From Candidatus Moranbacteria bacterium CG_4_8_14_3_um_filter_41_13 (GTDB lineage Bacteria > Patescibacteriota > Minisyncoccia > Moranbacterales > UBA1568): DNA of 19,426 nt. Of the stretch, positions 5,964 through 11,871 are shown in pieces (the first letter of the stretch is position 1; each line of letters starts with the position of its first letter). The stretch is taken from assembly GCA_002782305.1 (NCBI GenBank), contig PFHN01000020.1, positions 1 to 19,426 of the forward strand, given 5' to 3'. A program made the position numbers and the translations under genes. The notes beneath the pieces were generated by a model. That model did no database searches, was not told the DNA's origin, and was given only the letters and a program-made list of their open reading frames with translations.

Positions 5964-6809
5964 ATGAAAAGATTGTTACTTGTGGTGTTGATGTTTCTGC
6001 TTGTTTTCGTTCAGACGGCAACTGCTTCCAGTGACTTGGCTCAGCGCAAGGAAATTATCAAACAGGAATTTGCCGAAGGAGACAAGATTGCCAAGCTCAC
6101 CAAGAATGAGAACGCCGTGGCTATCATGAAGTTTCTTCACGAATCTGCTTTCATCGGTCAGCCCATCTACAACAAGAATGGACGTACCGTGAAATTCGTT
6201 GAAGTTGGTGGCAAAAAGGATTACTATCTTTGCATAGTGCCTTTGCTCAAAAAAGACAGAGGTGCTAGCAAAGAATGGAGAGAAGCATACGACGAAAACC
6301 TCGCAGCATTTCACATTCCTGATCCTAGACAGCCATTGCTGGTACTCAAGGAGAGATCGCAGTTTTCTGGAACCTGGCAGGGTTTAATCCTCATTCACGA
6401 GGGAAGTCATGCTCTTGCTTTCGCAGCCAATGTTTTCAATGATATCGAAGATTCTCTCAAGAGGAGGACTATGGATGAGCTCTACGCCTACAGTCTTGAA
6501 GCCGAACTTGCAGAAAAGATCGGTGGGCAGGAATATAGCAAGCTCATTCAGGAAGAAGTGAAGCGCTTGGAGCAAGGTTACAGGAAAAACAAAGAGATCT
6601 CGATTCCTGACTATCCGCGTTACAGCGCAAGGCTGGACAAAATCTTCGGTAAATCTTGTTCCAAGCTCGAAACTGGAGTACGAGGATCCATTCTGTGGAT
6701 CACCGCTGTATTTCATGTTATTGAGAAGAACTACAAATCTCCCGATGAACAGCAACAACGTAAAGCCGATTTCCTTTGGTCGGCATACAAAAATGGCAAT
6801 ATGCAATAA
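5964..6809 (+). CDS. secreted HExxH-motif protein, putative metallopeptidase
   Basis: The 281-residue product starts with a classical signal peptide: MKR, a hydrophobic stretch to about residue 18, and a likely cleavage after ATA (residues ~19-21). Residues 145-149 read HEGSH inside LILIHEGSHALAFAAN, the HExxH zinc-binding signature. Glu172 in DELYAYSLEAEL, 23 residues after the second His, could be the third ligand, as in gluzincins. The rest is helical and charged. It has its own strong promoter and the best ribosome-binding site of any long gene here (AAGGAG 7 nt before ATG). Its codons favour G/C endings (AAG, CTC, GCC, AAC) more than its neighbours do, which hints at separate ancestry. 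Substrate and family are unknown; the peptidase label rests on one motif, and a non-enzymatic HExxH protein is possible. Confidence 0.7.
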   Translation: MKRLLLVVLMFLLVFVQTATASSDLAQRKEIIKQEFAEGDKIAKLTKNENAVAIMKFLHESAFIGQPIYNKNGRTVKFVEVGGKKDYYLCIVPLLKKDRGASKEWREAYDENLAAFHIPDPRQPLLVLKERSQFSGTWQGLILIHEGSHALAFAANVFNDIEDSLKRRTMDELYAYSLEAELAEKIGGQEYSKLIQEEVKRLEQGYRKNKEISIPDYPRYSARLDKIFGKSCSKLETGVRGSILWITAVFHVIEKNYKSPDEQQQRKADFLWSAYKNGNMQ

Positions 6810-6903
6810 GTCAAATCTGCATCCTTGCTAAAATGTGCCCTTGAATGAGCGTGGACGAATATTTTTTCATTAGGCATACAAAATTAGTCTATACCTTTTT
6901 GCT

Positions 6904-8028
6904 GTGGTCGGTTTTGTATTGGTGGTTGGATTTTTCGCAGTGCGTTGGCACTGGACAGATGTGCAGGGTTCAATAGATGCAAACAGTGAGCGTTTTTCTC
7001 AGGCACTGCTAGGTAAGGAAGCTCAAGCTCAAAGCAAGGTTTTGGGTGTTGAAAATGAGAAAAATTATACAGACGTAAATTCGCTTGATGACTTGGATTT
7101 CCAAATAAAACAACTTTCTGAAAAGAAAGCATTGAAAGCAAAAAATTATTGCATGATTGATGTAATAGGACAATATTCTCCTGGGACAGCATCGAAAATA
7201 ATCAAAATATATCAGCAGACAGATGCTGATATTCTTGCTTCAAAAATGATTTTGGCGGCAAGAATTAGAGTTGAAGAAAAAAATGGAAATAGTGTTTTTG
7301 CCAAGTGTGATGCAGGCAATATTCAGACTGATGATGATTTAATTGGTAAAAAATATCTGGGAGCCGAGAGCAAAACAATTTTTCCTTGGATGGACAATGA
7401 ACAATGGAACACTATCAGACAGGCAATCGTCAAAGACAAGGATGTGATTGAAAAAGCGTCATTAATAGCGGGAATAGAACCGCGCCTGCTCGTATCTTGT
7501 GCGATAGTGGAGCAGGTGCGATTATTCAATAGTGATCGCGAGCTTTTCAAGAAATTTTTTGAGCCATTGAAGATTCTTGGTAATGCGAATAAAATTTCGC
7601 TCGGCATTATGGGAATTAAGGAAAATACTGCAATTAAAACGGAAGGTCATTTGAAAGACTCTAACTCTCCATATTATTTGGGTGCTAATTTGCAGAATGT
7701 TTTAGATTTTGAAAATGGAAGTGGTGGCAATAATAGATATGATCGACTAACCGAAAACACACATTATTATTCTTATCTCTACGGCGCAATCTATTTGAAG
7801 CAGATGATGACTCAATGGGAAAAGGCAGGCTATGATATCAAATATCGCCCGGAAATTGCAGGCACTCTTTTTAATGTTGGTTTTCCGCAATCAAAACCTA
7901 ATCCCAACCCTAAAGTTGGAGGAAGTAATATTGATGTTGAGGGCATAAAATATACCTTTGGATCCTTGGCTTACGAATTCTATTACTCAGGAGAACTTAT
8001 TGATGCGTTTCCCTATGTGGTTAATTGA
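6904..8028 (+). CDS. membrane-anchored protein with lysozyme-like domain, putative lytic transglycosylase
   Basis: The frame encodes a hydrophobic N-terminal anchor (VGFVLVVGFFAV), an extracytoplasmic linker to about residue 160, then a helical domain. IAGIEPRLLVSCAIVEQVR (residues ~188-206, candidate catalytic Glu203) followed by SLGIMGIKENTA (232-243) resembles the GH23/SLT order of A..aGi.P.LL.A.i..ES then G..Q....TA. A third element, AGTLFNVGFPQS, lies near residue 310. That points to a peptidoglycan-cleaving lysozyme fold; I do not recognise the exact family. The GTG at 6904 is a poor start: no Shine-Dalgarno, and the hydrophobic segment is cut short. A frame from ATG 6845 encodes MSVDEYFFIRHTKLVYTFL, and one extra T in the T5 run (6896-6900) would join it to this frame, giving a complete anchor. 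The gene may therefore start at 6845 with a frameshift or sequencing error. The reading frame ends in TGA. Confidence 0.65.
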   Translation: MVGFVLVVGFFAVRWHWTDVQGSIDANSERFSQALLGKEAQAQSKVLGVENEKNYTDVNSLDDLDFQIKQLSEKKALKAKNYCMIDVIGQYSPGTASKIIKIYQQTDADILASKMILAARIRVEEKNGNSVFAKCDAGNIQTDDDLIGKKYLGAESKTIFPWMDNEQWNTIRQAIVKDKDVIEKASLIAGIEPRLLVSCAIVEQVRLFNSDRELFKKFFEPLKILGNANKISLGIMGIKENTAIKTEGHLKDSNSPYYLGANLQNVLDFENGSGGNNRYDRLTENTHYYSYLYGAIYLKQMMTQWEKAGYDIKYRPEIAGTLFNVGFPQSKPNPNPKVGGSNIDVEGIKYTFGSLAYEFYYSGELIDAFPYVVN

Positions 8029-8069
8029 TTTTTGAAATATGATAAAAATCGTTATTTTTGGATTAGAAC

Positions 8070-8108
8070 TTGACAATCGTCTAATAATCGTCTATTATTA
8101 GTCTATAA
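8070..8108 (+). promoter_or_regulatory. fic promoter with three 11-bp tandem repeats (operator candidate)
   Basis: TTGACA (8070-8075) and TATTAT (8093-8098) are 17 bp apart. Overlaid on the spacer, -10 and start region are three consecutive 11-mers: ATCGTCTAATA (8076-8086), ATCGTCTATTA (8087-8097) and TTAGTCTATAA (8098-8108), all sharing GTCTA at 11-bp spacing. The same stretch also holds an inverted repeat, CTAATAAT (8081-8088) with ATTATTAG (8094-8101). The placement is ideal for a repressor. The fic product has a predicted winged-helix tail and could be the autoregulator. Confidence 0.75.
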
Positions 8109-8126
8109 GCATTAGCTGAAAACTCT

Positions 8127-9155
8127 ATGTTTAGCCAAAAATATGCAATAACAAATAGGCTTTTAGGCAATATAAAGCGCATAGCTGAAATTGTTACGGA
8201 TCTTAATAGTCGCAGTTTTTCAAGGGTTGTGCTTCTGGAAATGGAAAGGCGAGCCAGAGAAATATCAGTCTATTCCTCGACCAGTATTGAGGGTAATCCT
8301 TTGCCACTGACAGATGTTAAAAGAATTCTCAAGAATAAGCCTGAATATGTTCGTGATTCTGAGAAAGAAGTCTTGAATTACAATAAAGCCTTAGTTGAAC
8401 TTGATGGTCTTATAAAAGCTGAAAAGATTTCTTTAGATATCAAGTGGCTGGAAAAGATTCAGAAAATGGTTACTGATGGTCTTATCGCAAGGCATCGATG
8501 CGGACACATAAGGCAAGAGCCAGTTTTTGTTAATGATCCAATAGCTAGAAAAACTATATATTGGCCACCAGATCATCAGGATGTGGTACCTATGCTTAAG
8601 GAATTATTTGATTTTTTGGAGAAAAATACTAACTCGGTTGATCCGCTTATCTTGGCAGGAATTTTTCACAAGCAATTTGTGGTTGTCCATCCTTTTGTTG
8701 ATGGAAATGGTCGCACAGCTAGATTGGCCACCAAAGTCTTATTGGCAAAAATGGGCTTGGATACTTTCAACTTGTTTAGCTTTGAAAATTACTACAACAG
8801 CAATGTTACCAAGTATTTTGAAGAAGTTGGTTTGAGGGGAAATTACTATGATATTAAGGATCAAATCGATTTCACGAGCTGGCTTGAATATTTTACGGAT
8901 GGAATTATCGATGAACTGCTTCGTGTGGAAAAGGAATTGGAAAAGGAAACTATCAGTCCTGATAATATACTGAAAGACTATCATCAAAAATTAATTGATC
9001 TTATCAAGGAAAAAGGTTTTATTACTGATAAGGAATATGCCGAGATTACAGATCGTGCTAAGCCGACAAGAAATTTGGATTTTCGAAAACTGATTGATCT
9101 TGGGATTATTGTTAAGGTTGCCAAAGGGAGGTCAACATATTATAAATTGAAATAA
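8127..9155 (+). CDS. fic: Fic family protein with N-terminal inhibitory motif and C-terminal winged helix
   Basis: The 342-residue protein carries the complete Fic active site HPFVDGNGRTAR at residues 188-199 (general-base His188, phosphate-binding Gly/Asn/Gly/Arg). An upstream flap, PVFVNDPIARKTIYWPPDH, lies around residues 132-150. Near the N-terminus, SSTSIEGN (residues 50-57) fits the inhibitory motif [ST]xxxE[GN], with Glu55 expected to block ATP gamma-phosphate binding, so this is a class II (N-terminally autoinhibited) Fic protein. Residues ~280-342 (LIDLIKEKGFITDKEYAEI ... LIDLGIIVKV) look like a winged helix-turn-helix. Family members usually transfer AMP to target proteins. No separate antitoxin gene is adjacent, consistent with built-in inhibition. 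The promoter with tandem repeats lies directly upstream and autoregulation is plausible. The target is unknown. Confidence 0.93.
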   Translation: MFSQKYAITNRLLGNIKRIAEIVTDLNSRSFSRVVLLEMERRAREISVYSSTSIEGNPLPLTDVKRILKNKPEYVRDSEKEVLNYNKALVELDGLIKAEKISLDIKWLEKIQKMVTDGLIARHRCGHIRQEPVFVNDPIARKTIYWPPDHQDVVPMLKELFDFLEKNTNSVDPLILAGIFHKQFVVVHPFVDGNGRTARLATKVLLAKMGLDTFNLFSFENYYNSNVTKYFEEVGLRGNYYDIKDQIDFTSWLEYFTDGIIDELLRVEKELEKETISPDNILKDYHQKLIDLIKEKGFITDKEYAEITDRAKPTRNLDFRKLIDLGIIVKVAKGRSTYYKLK

Positions 9156-9179
9156 TTTTTTTGTATAAAATTTGACCAG

Positions 9180-9213
9180 AAGGTAACAATAATTGATTAC
9201 CTTGTAGTATAAT
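9180..9213 (+). promoter_or_regulatory. candidate promoter with inverted repeat upstream of the 9249 reading frame
   Basis: AAGGTAA (9180-9186) and TTACCTT (9197-9203) form a perfect 7-bp inverted repeat with a 10-nt spacer, immediately upstream of a consensus TATAAT (9208-9213). The -35 region is weak. This could be an operator-controlled promoter for the reading frame that starts at 9249. Confidence 0.4.
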
Positions 9214-9248
9214 TTGGTACAGATTCAAAATAAGCATAAAGTTAAAAT

Positions 9249-9506
9249 ATGAACGAAGAGGAAATCAAAAAAATATCAAATAATCTGAATACGGCAAATA
9301 TAGACAACCTTTTGCAATATAAGCAATCAGGTGTTGTTTCGAAAGTTGAAATTTTGGCCAGTCCGAATTCTTGTGATCACTGCAAAAGTTAGCAGGGCAA
9401 AATTTACACAGTTGAAGAGGCGATCAAAATTAGACCTCTGCCATGTAAGGGTTGCAGTCATGAAATGGGCTATTGTCGATGCACATATTTGCCAGTTATC
9501 GGGTAG
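9249..9506 (+). pseudogene. cysteine-rich ORF interrupted by a single TAG
   Basis: A single frame runs from ATG 9249 to TAG 9504-9506 and is broken only by TAG at 9390-9392. Before the stop it encodes MNEEEIKKISNNLN and later ASPNSCDHCKS; after it QGKIYTVEEAIKIRPLPCKG, then CSHEMGYCRCTYLPVIG. The spaced CxxC, CxxCxH and CxC elements on both sides of the stop look like one zinc-binding domain. This strongly implies that the TAG is a recent nonsense mutation, because conserved-looking sequence continues in phase. A C-terminal domain in phage head-morphogenesis proteins has a similar feel (CxxC ... P.P...C...CRC), but I am not confident of that family. A TATAAT with an inverted repeat lies 36 nt upstream. 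Confidence 0.6.
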
Positions 9507-9525
9507 GGTTTCCTACATCCTACCC
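9501..9525 (+). repeat. inverted repeat at end of the interrupted ORF
   Basis: GGGTAGG (9501-9507) and CCTACCC (9519-9525) are perfect complements across an 11-nt loop, with a nested GTAGG/CCTAC. It overlaps the stop codon of the interrupted frame. It lacks a T tract, so an intrinsic terminator is not clear. Confidence 0.4.
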
Positions 9526-9560
9526 TGAAACGCAATTGATTTTCCTTCAGTGGGCGAAGC

Positions 9561-9731
9561 GCTAATTTTCATAAAAAAATTCTCGATGAACTCAAACAAT
9601 TCTTCGGTTGCGGGAACGTGTATTTTCAAAAAGATACCCGCCTCAATCATCAAAATTGTTATCGCTTTGAAGTAGCCAACAGAAAACATCTGGAAACTAT
9701 CATTATTCCATTTTTCAAAATTAAGATTTGA
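9561..9731 (+). pseudogene. LAGLIDADG homing endonuclease, C-terminal remnant
   Basis: The frame from 9561 to TGA 9729-9731 encodes ANFHKKILDELKQFFGCGN, then VYFQKDTRLNHQNCYRFEVA, then NRKHLETIIIPFFKI. This is the typical second half of a LAGLIDADG endonuclease: L..i..fFGCG.vy, then a YRfeV strand and a terminal IIPFF. The LAGLIDADG helices that form the catalytic core are missing, and an in-frame TGA lies just upstream (9537-9539), so it cannot be functional. Such enzymes are commonly carried by introns in CPR rRNA genes. Its 5' edge coincides with two short exact matches, one to the rpsI end (9548-9564) and one to 13801-13818, which suggests a recombination junction. Confidence 0.75.
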
Positions 9732-9744
9732 GGCGATTGTGACC

Positions 9745-9761
9745 TCGGCGCTTCGCGCCGA
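9745..9761. repeat. GC-rich mini-hairpin with 3-nt loop
   Basis: TCGGCGC-TTC-GCGCCGA is a perfect 7-bp stem with a trinucleotide loop, the same architecture as the hairpins at 2141-2170 and 13281-13327. It sits in the otherwise AT-rich gap before the gene at 9799. Confidence 0.55.
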
Positions 9762-9798
9762 AAGGTTGAAATTTTCAGCGTTTTTGAACTATAAATTT

Positions 9799-10083
9799 AT
9801 GCCAAGATTTGAAATGCCTGAGGACACAAGCAGAAAATCGGAATATGCAGGAAAGGAAGCTGAGTATGATAATAAAAGCGTTATGTTAACCGATGAAGGA
9901 AGAAAAGTGGTTATTTTGAATTATCAAAAATCGGAAGGTCTTTATGCGGTAATGAATTTGGACGAAGCTGGAACTCGCAGTCCTGCCTACAGAATCAGTC
10001 CTGATAAGTTGAGAAAAATTGAAGCAGAAAAATCAGAAGAGGCAACTGGAGAAGAGAGAGAAAGAAAAAGATTATCGCTTTGA
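9799..10083 (+). CDS. small hypothetical protein (94 aa)
   Basis: The product starts MPRFEMPEDTSRKSEYAG and contains KSVMLTDEGRKVVILNYQK, EGLYAVMNLDEAGTRSPAYR and a C-terminal charged helix rich in Glu, Lys and Arg. I recognise no family. The middle looks like a small beta-rich domain (VMLTDEGRKVVILNY, LYAVMNL) with a helical tail. The frame is also open upstream to a GTG at 9739, but that stretch would cover the GC hairpin at 9745-9761 and reads unlike protein, so I prefer ATG 9799. The TGA stop overlaps the TTG start of the next gene (10080), which implies translational coupling and a shared function. Confidence 0.6.
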   Translation: MPRFEMPEDTSRKSEYAGKEAEYDNKSVMLTDEGRKVVILNYQKSEGLYAVMNLDEAGTRSPAYRISPDKLRKIEAEKSEEATGEERERKRLSL

Positions 10084-10400
10084 CGAAAGAACTTAGTGAG
10101 ATGCAGGAGGGCATTCCTTTTTCTGAAATTGACCCTGAAAGTTATCAAAAATTGAAAGCCAATGATGTGGAGTTGGAAGGTCTTTGCACGCCCATAGATG
10201 ATTTAATTCAAAGGTTTGAAAAAGAAGGCATAAAAGTAGTTTTTGGAAATGACCCTGAAAGTGGCAATGTTTTTATTTTACCTTTTGGAAGTAATGATGT
10301 TGAAAGTGACAGCGTTTTCCTCAAACATTTGCAAATTGATGAATCTATGGATAGCAGACTCAGGGAGTTGATTTTGTGGCAAGCAGAAGTTGATGCTTGA
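10080..10400 (+). CDS. small acidic hypothetical protein (106 aa)
   Basis: The frame begins with TTG overlapping the previous stop (TTGA) and encodes an acidic protein with FSEIDPESYQKLK, DLIQRFEKEGIKVVFGNDPE, NVFILPFGSNDVESDSVFLK and a C-terminal helix LRELILWQAE. DPES occurs twice, 40 codons apart, encoded by an identical 13-mer (10130-10142 and 10250-10262). I recognise no family. Coupling to the gene at 9799 suggests that the two act together. An internal ATG at 10101 is an alternative start and would remove the overlap. There is no signal peptide or membrane segment, so it is probably cytoplasmic. Confidence 0.6.
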   Translation: MTKELSEMQEGIPFSEIDPESYQKLKANDVELEGLCTPIDDLIQRFEKEGIKVVFGNDPESGNVFILPFGSNDVESDSVFLKHLQIDESMDSRLRELILWQAEVDA

Positions 10401-10458
10401 AATATATGGCTGGTTTAAACATATTATTTGATAGCGTAAATAGTAAGCAGAAATTTTT

Positions 10459-10698
10459 ATGATGTGGAACTCTTGGGGCAATATGTGGGGTGGTAGTTTC
10501 GGCTTTGGCTGGATTTTTATGCTGGTCTTTTGGGGAGTCATTGCCTTGTGGCGTGGCGGAATGGGGCACGGTTGTTGCAGTCATCACGGAGAACATAAGC
10601 AAGGAGAAAAAACACCTTTGGATATTCTCAAAGAACGCTATGCCAAAGGAGAAATAAACAAAGAAGAATTTGAGATGAAGAAGAAGGATTTGGAATAA
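10459..10698 (+). CDS. SHOCT-domain small membrane protein
   Basis: The 79-residue product has a Trp/Gly/Met-rich N-terminus, one membrane segment at about residues 14-31 (FGFGWIFMLVFWGVIAL), a His/Cys-rich stretch GHGCCSHHGEH (37-46), and a C-terminal SHOCT motif (residues ~52-79, TPLDILKERYAKGEINKEEF). SHOCT is a short C-terminal domain common in small bacterial membrane proteins, thought to mediate protein contacts. The His/Cys patch could bind metal, which is inference from composition. The start ATG 10459 is followed immediately by a second ATG; no Shine-Dalgarno is seen. A terminator follows at 10715-10736. Confidence 0.8.
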   Translation: MMWNSWGNMWGGSFGFGWIFMLVFWGVIALWRGGMGHGCCSHHGEHKQGEKTPLDILKERYAKGEINKEEFEMKKKDLE

Positions 10699-10714
10699 TG
10701 TGAAATTTTGCAAA

Positions 10715-10736
10715 GACAGGGGAAACCCTGTTTTTT
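10715..10736 (+). terminator. intrinsic terminator after the SHOCT gene
   Basis: ACAGGG (10716-10721) pairs with CCCTGT (10726-10731) around a GAAA loop, followed by a run of T's (10731-10736). Stem, loop and T tract are all typical. Confidence 0.82.
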
Positions 10737-10760
10737 GTATGTATCCACCGCTCCGCTCTT

Positions 10761-10789
10761 TTGACTGTACCAGCCAATCAGATTAAACT
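10761..10789 (+). promoter_or_regulatory. promoter of mltG, possibly leaderless
   Basis: TTGACT (10761-10766) and TAAACT (10784-10789) are 17 bp apart. The start codon ATG is at 10796, only 6 nt after the -10 element, where transcription would begin. If this is the real promoter, the mltG mRNA is leaderless or nearly so. Confidence 0.5.
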
Positions 10790-10795
10790 GAGAAT

Positions 10796-11776
10796 ATGGA
10801 CAATAAGAAAAGACTTGGAATTATTATCGGACTAGCCGTTGCTGTTATGGCAGTTTTATTTGTGACTAATCGTTTATTGTTTTCAGCACCTCAATCTCAG
10901 GAAGAGCAGAAAGTTTTTATCGTTAATCGGAATCAAACTGACCCCCAAACATTGGATAAGTTGAAAACCCAAGGTTTGATAAAAAACAAAACAGCTTTCA
11001 GAATAGTTTTGTTTCTCAAACATAGCGAGATTGAGTCTGGCGGTTATAATGTGTCAAAGAATATGAGTGCTTGGCAAATCGTCAATAAACTTGGTTCTGC
11101 TCCTGATATGAAATGGGTGGTAATTCCTGAAGGCTTAAGAAAAGAACAGATTGGGGAGAAATTGACGGAAACATTCAATTGGAGTGATGAAGAACTCGAT
11201 AAATGGAATACGGAATATACCAAAATGAGGATAGATTATATCGAAGGGACGTATTTTCCTGATACGTATCTTATTCCAGTTAGTGAAAAGGGATTCGATA
11301 TGGCTAATCGTATGACAAGACGTTTTGACGAACAATTTGCTCCCTATGTTGGTCAGTTTTCCCAACAAAATATCAAATGGACAACAGGACTTAAATTAGC
11401 ATCAATTGTGCAAAGGGAAGCAGGAGGAAGAGATGACATGCCAATTATCGCTGGAATACTTTGGAATAGGCTTAATCAGGATATGAATTTGGAAATTGAC
11501 GCAACTGTCCAATATGCACGAGGCAAAACCGACACTGGTTGGTGGGCACCTATCAAAGCATCAGACATAACCAACATTGATTCTCCATATAATACTTATA
11601 AATACAAAGGATTACCTCCATTTCCAATAGGTAATCCAGGACTCGATGCAATTGAAGCAGTTCTCAATCCTACAGAAACTGATTGCCTATATTATCTCCA
11701 CGATAGCGACAGGCAAATTCACTATGCTAAGACGTTTGAAGAACACAAGGCAAATGTCGAGCAGTATTTGAAATAG
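10796..11776 (+). CDS. mltG: endolytic murein transglycosylase MltG (YceG-like)
   Basis: The 326-residue product has an N-terminal membrane anchor at about residues 7-27, a LysM-like/YceG N-domain (NMSAWQIVNKLG, VVIPEGLRKEQIGEKL), the conserved IEGTYFPDTYLIP, and the catalytic block LASIVQREAGG, where Glu208 matches the essential Glu of E. coli MltG. The C-terminal half keeps AGILWNRL, LEIDATVQYA, SPYNTYKYKGLPPFPIGNPG and YYLHDSDRQIHYAKTFEEH, all diagnostic. MltG cleaves nascent glycan strands at the outer face of the membrane and sets chain length. Length is typical. It sits after a terminator with its own promoter and is followed by an independently promoted protease gene. No hint of degradation. 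Confidence 0.95.
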   Translation: MDNKKRLGIIIGLAVAVMAVLFVTNRLLFSAPQSQEEQKVFIVNRNQTDPQTLDKLKTQGLIKNKTAFRIVLFLKHSEIESGGYNVSKNMSAWQIVNKLGSAPDMKWVVIPEGLRKEQIGEKLTETFNWSDEELDKWNTEYTKMRIDYIEGTYFPDTYLIPVSEKGFDMANRMTRRFDEQFAPYVGQFSQQNIKWTTGLKLASIVQREAGGRDDMPIIAGILWNRLNQDMNLEIDATVQYARGKTDTGWWAPIKASDITNIDSPYNTYKYKGLPPFPIGNPGLDAIEAVLNPTETDCLYYLHDSDRQIHYAKTFEEHKANVEQYLK

Positions 11777-11812
11777 CGTTTTTTCTCGGTCTGCTCCGTT
11801 CTCCGTTTTAGG

Positions 11813-11842
11813 TTGTCAAAATTGTTGGAAAAATGCTATACT
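11813..11842 (+). promoter_or_regulatory. promoter of the S8 protease gene (extended -10)
   Basis: TTGTCA (11813-11818) and TATACT (11837-11842) are separated by 18 bp, and TGC immediately before the -10 makes an extended -10. The expected start is near 11849, 23 nt before ATG 11872. Confidence 0.65.
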
Positions 11843-11871
11843 CACAGCAGTAAATAGTTAATAAAAAAACA

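Noticed and set aside
9390..9392. Pyrrolysine or programmed readthrough at the TAG
   Set aside because: No supporting context or machinery is visible in the window, and a nearby homing-endonuclease remnant shows that the region is decaying. A nonsense mutation is simpler.
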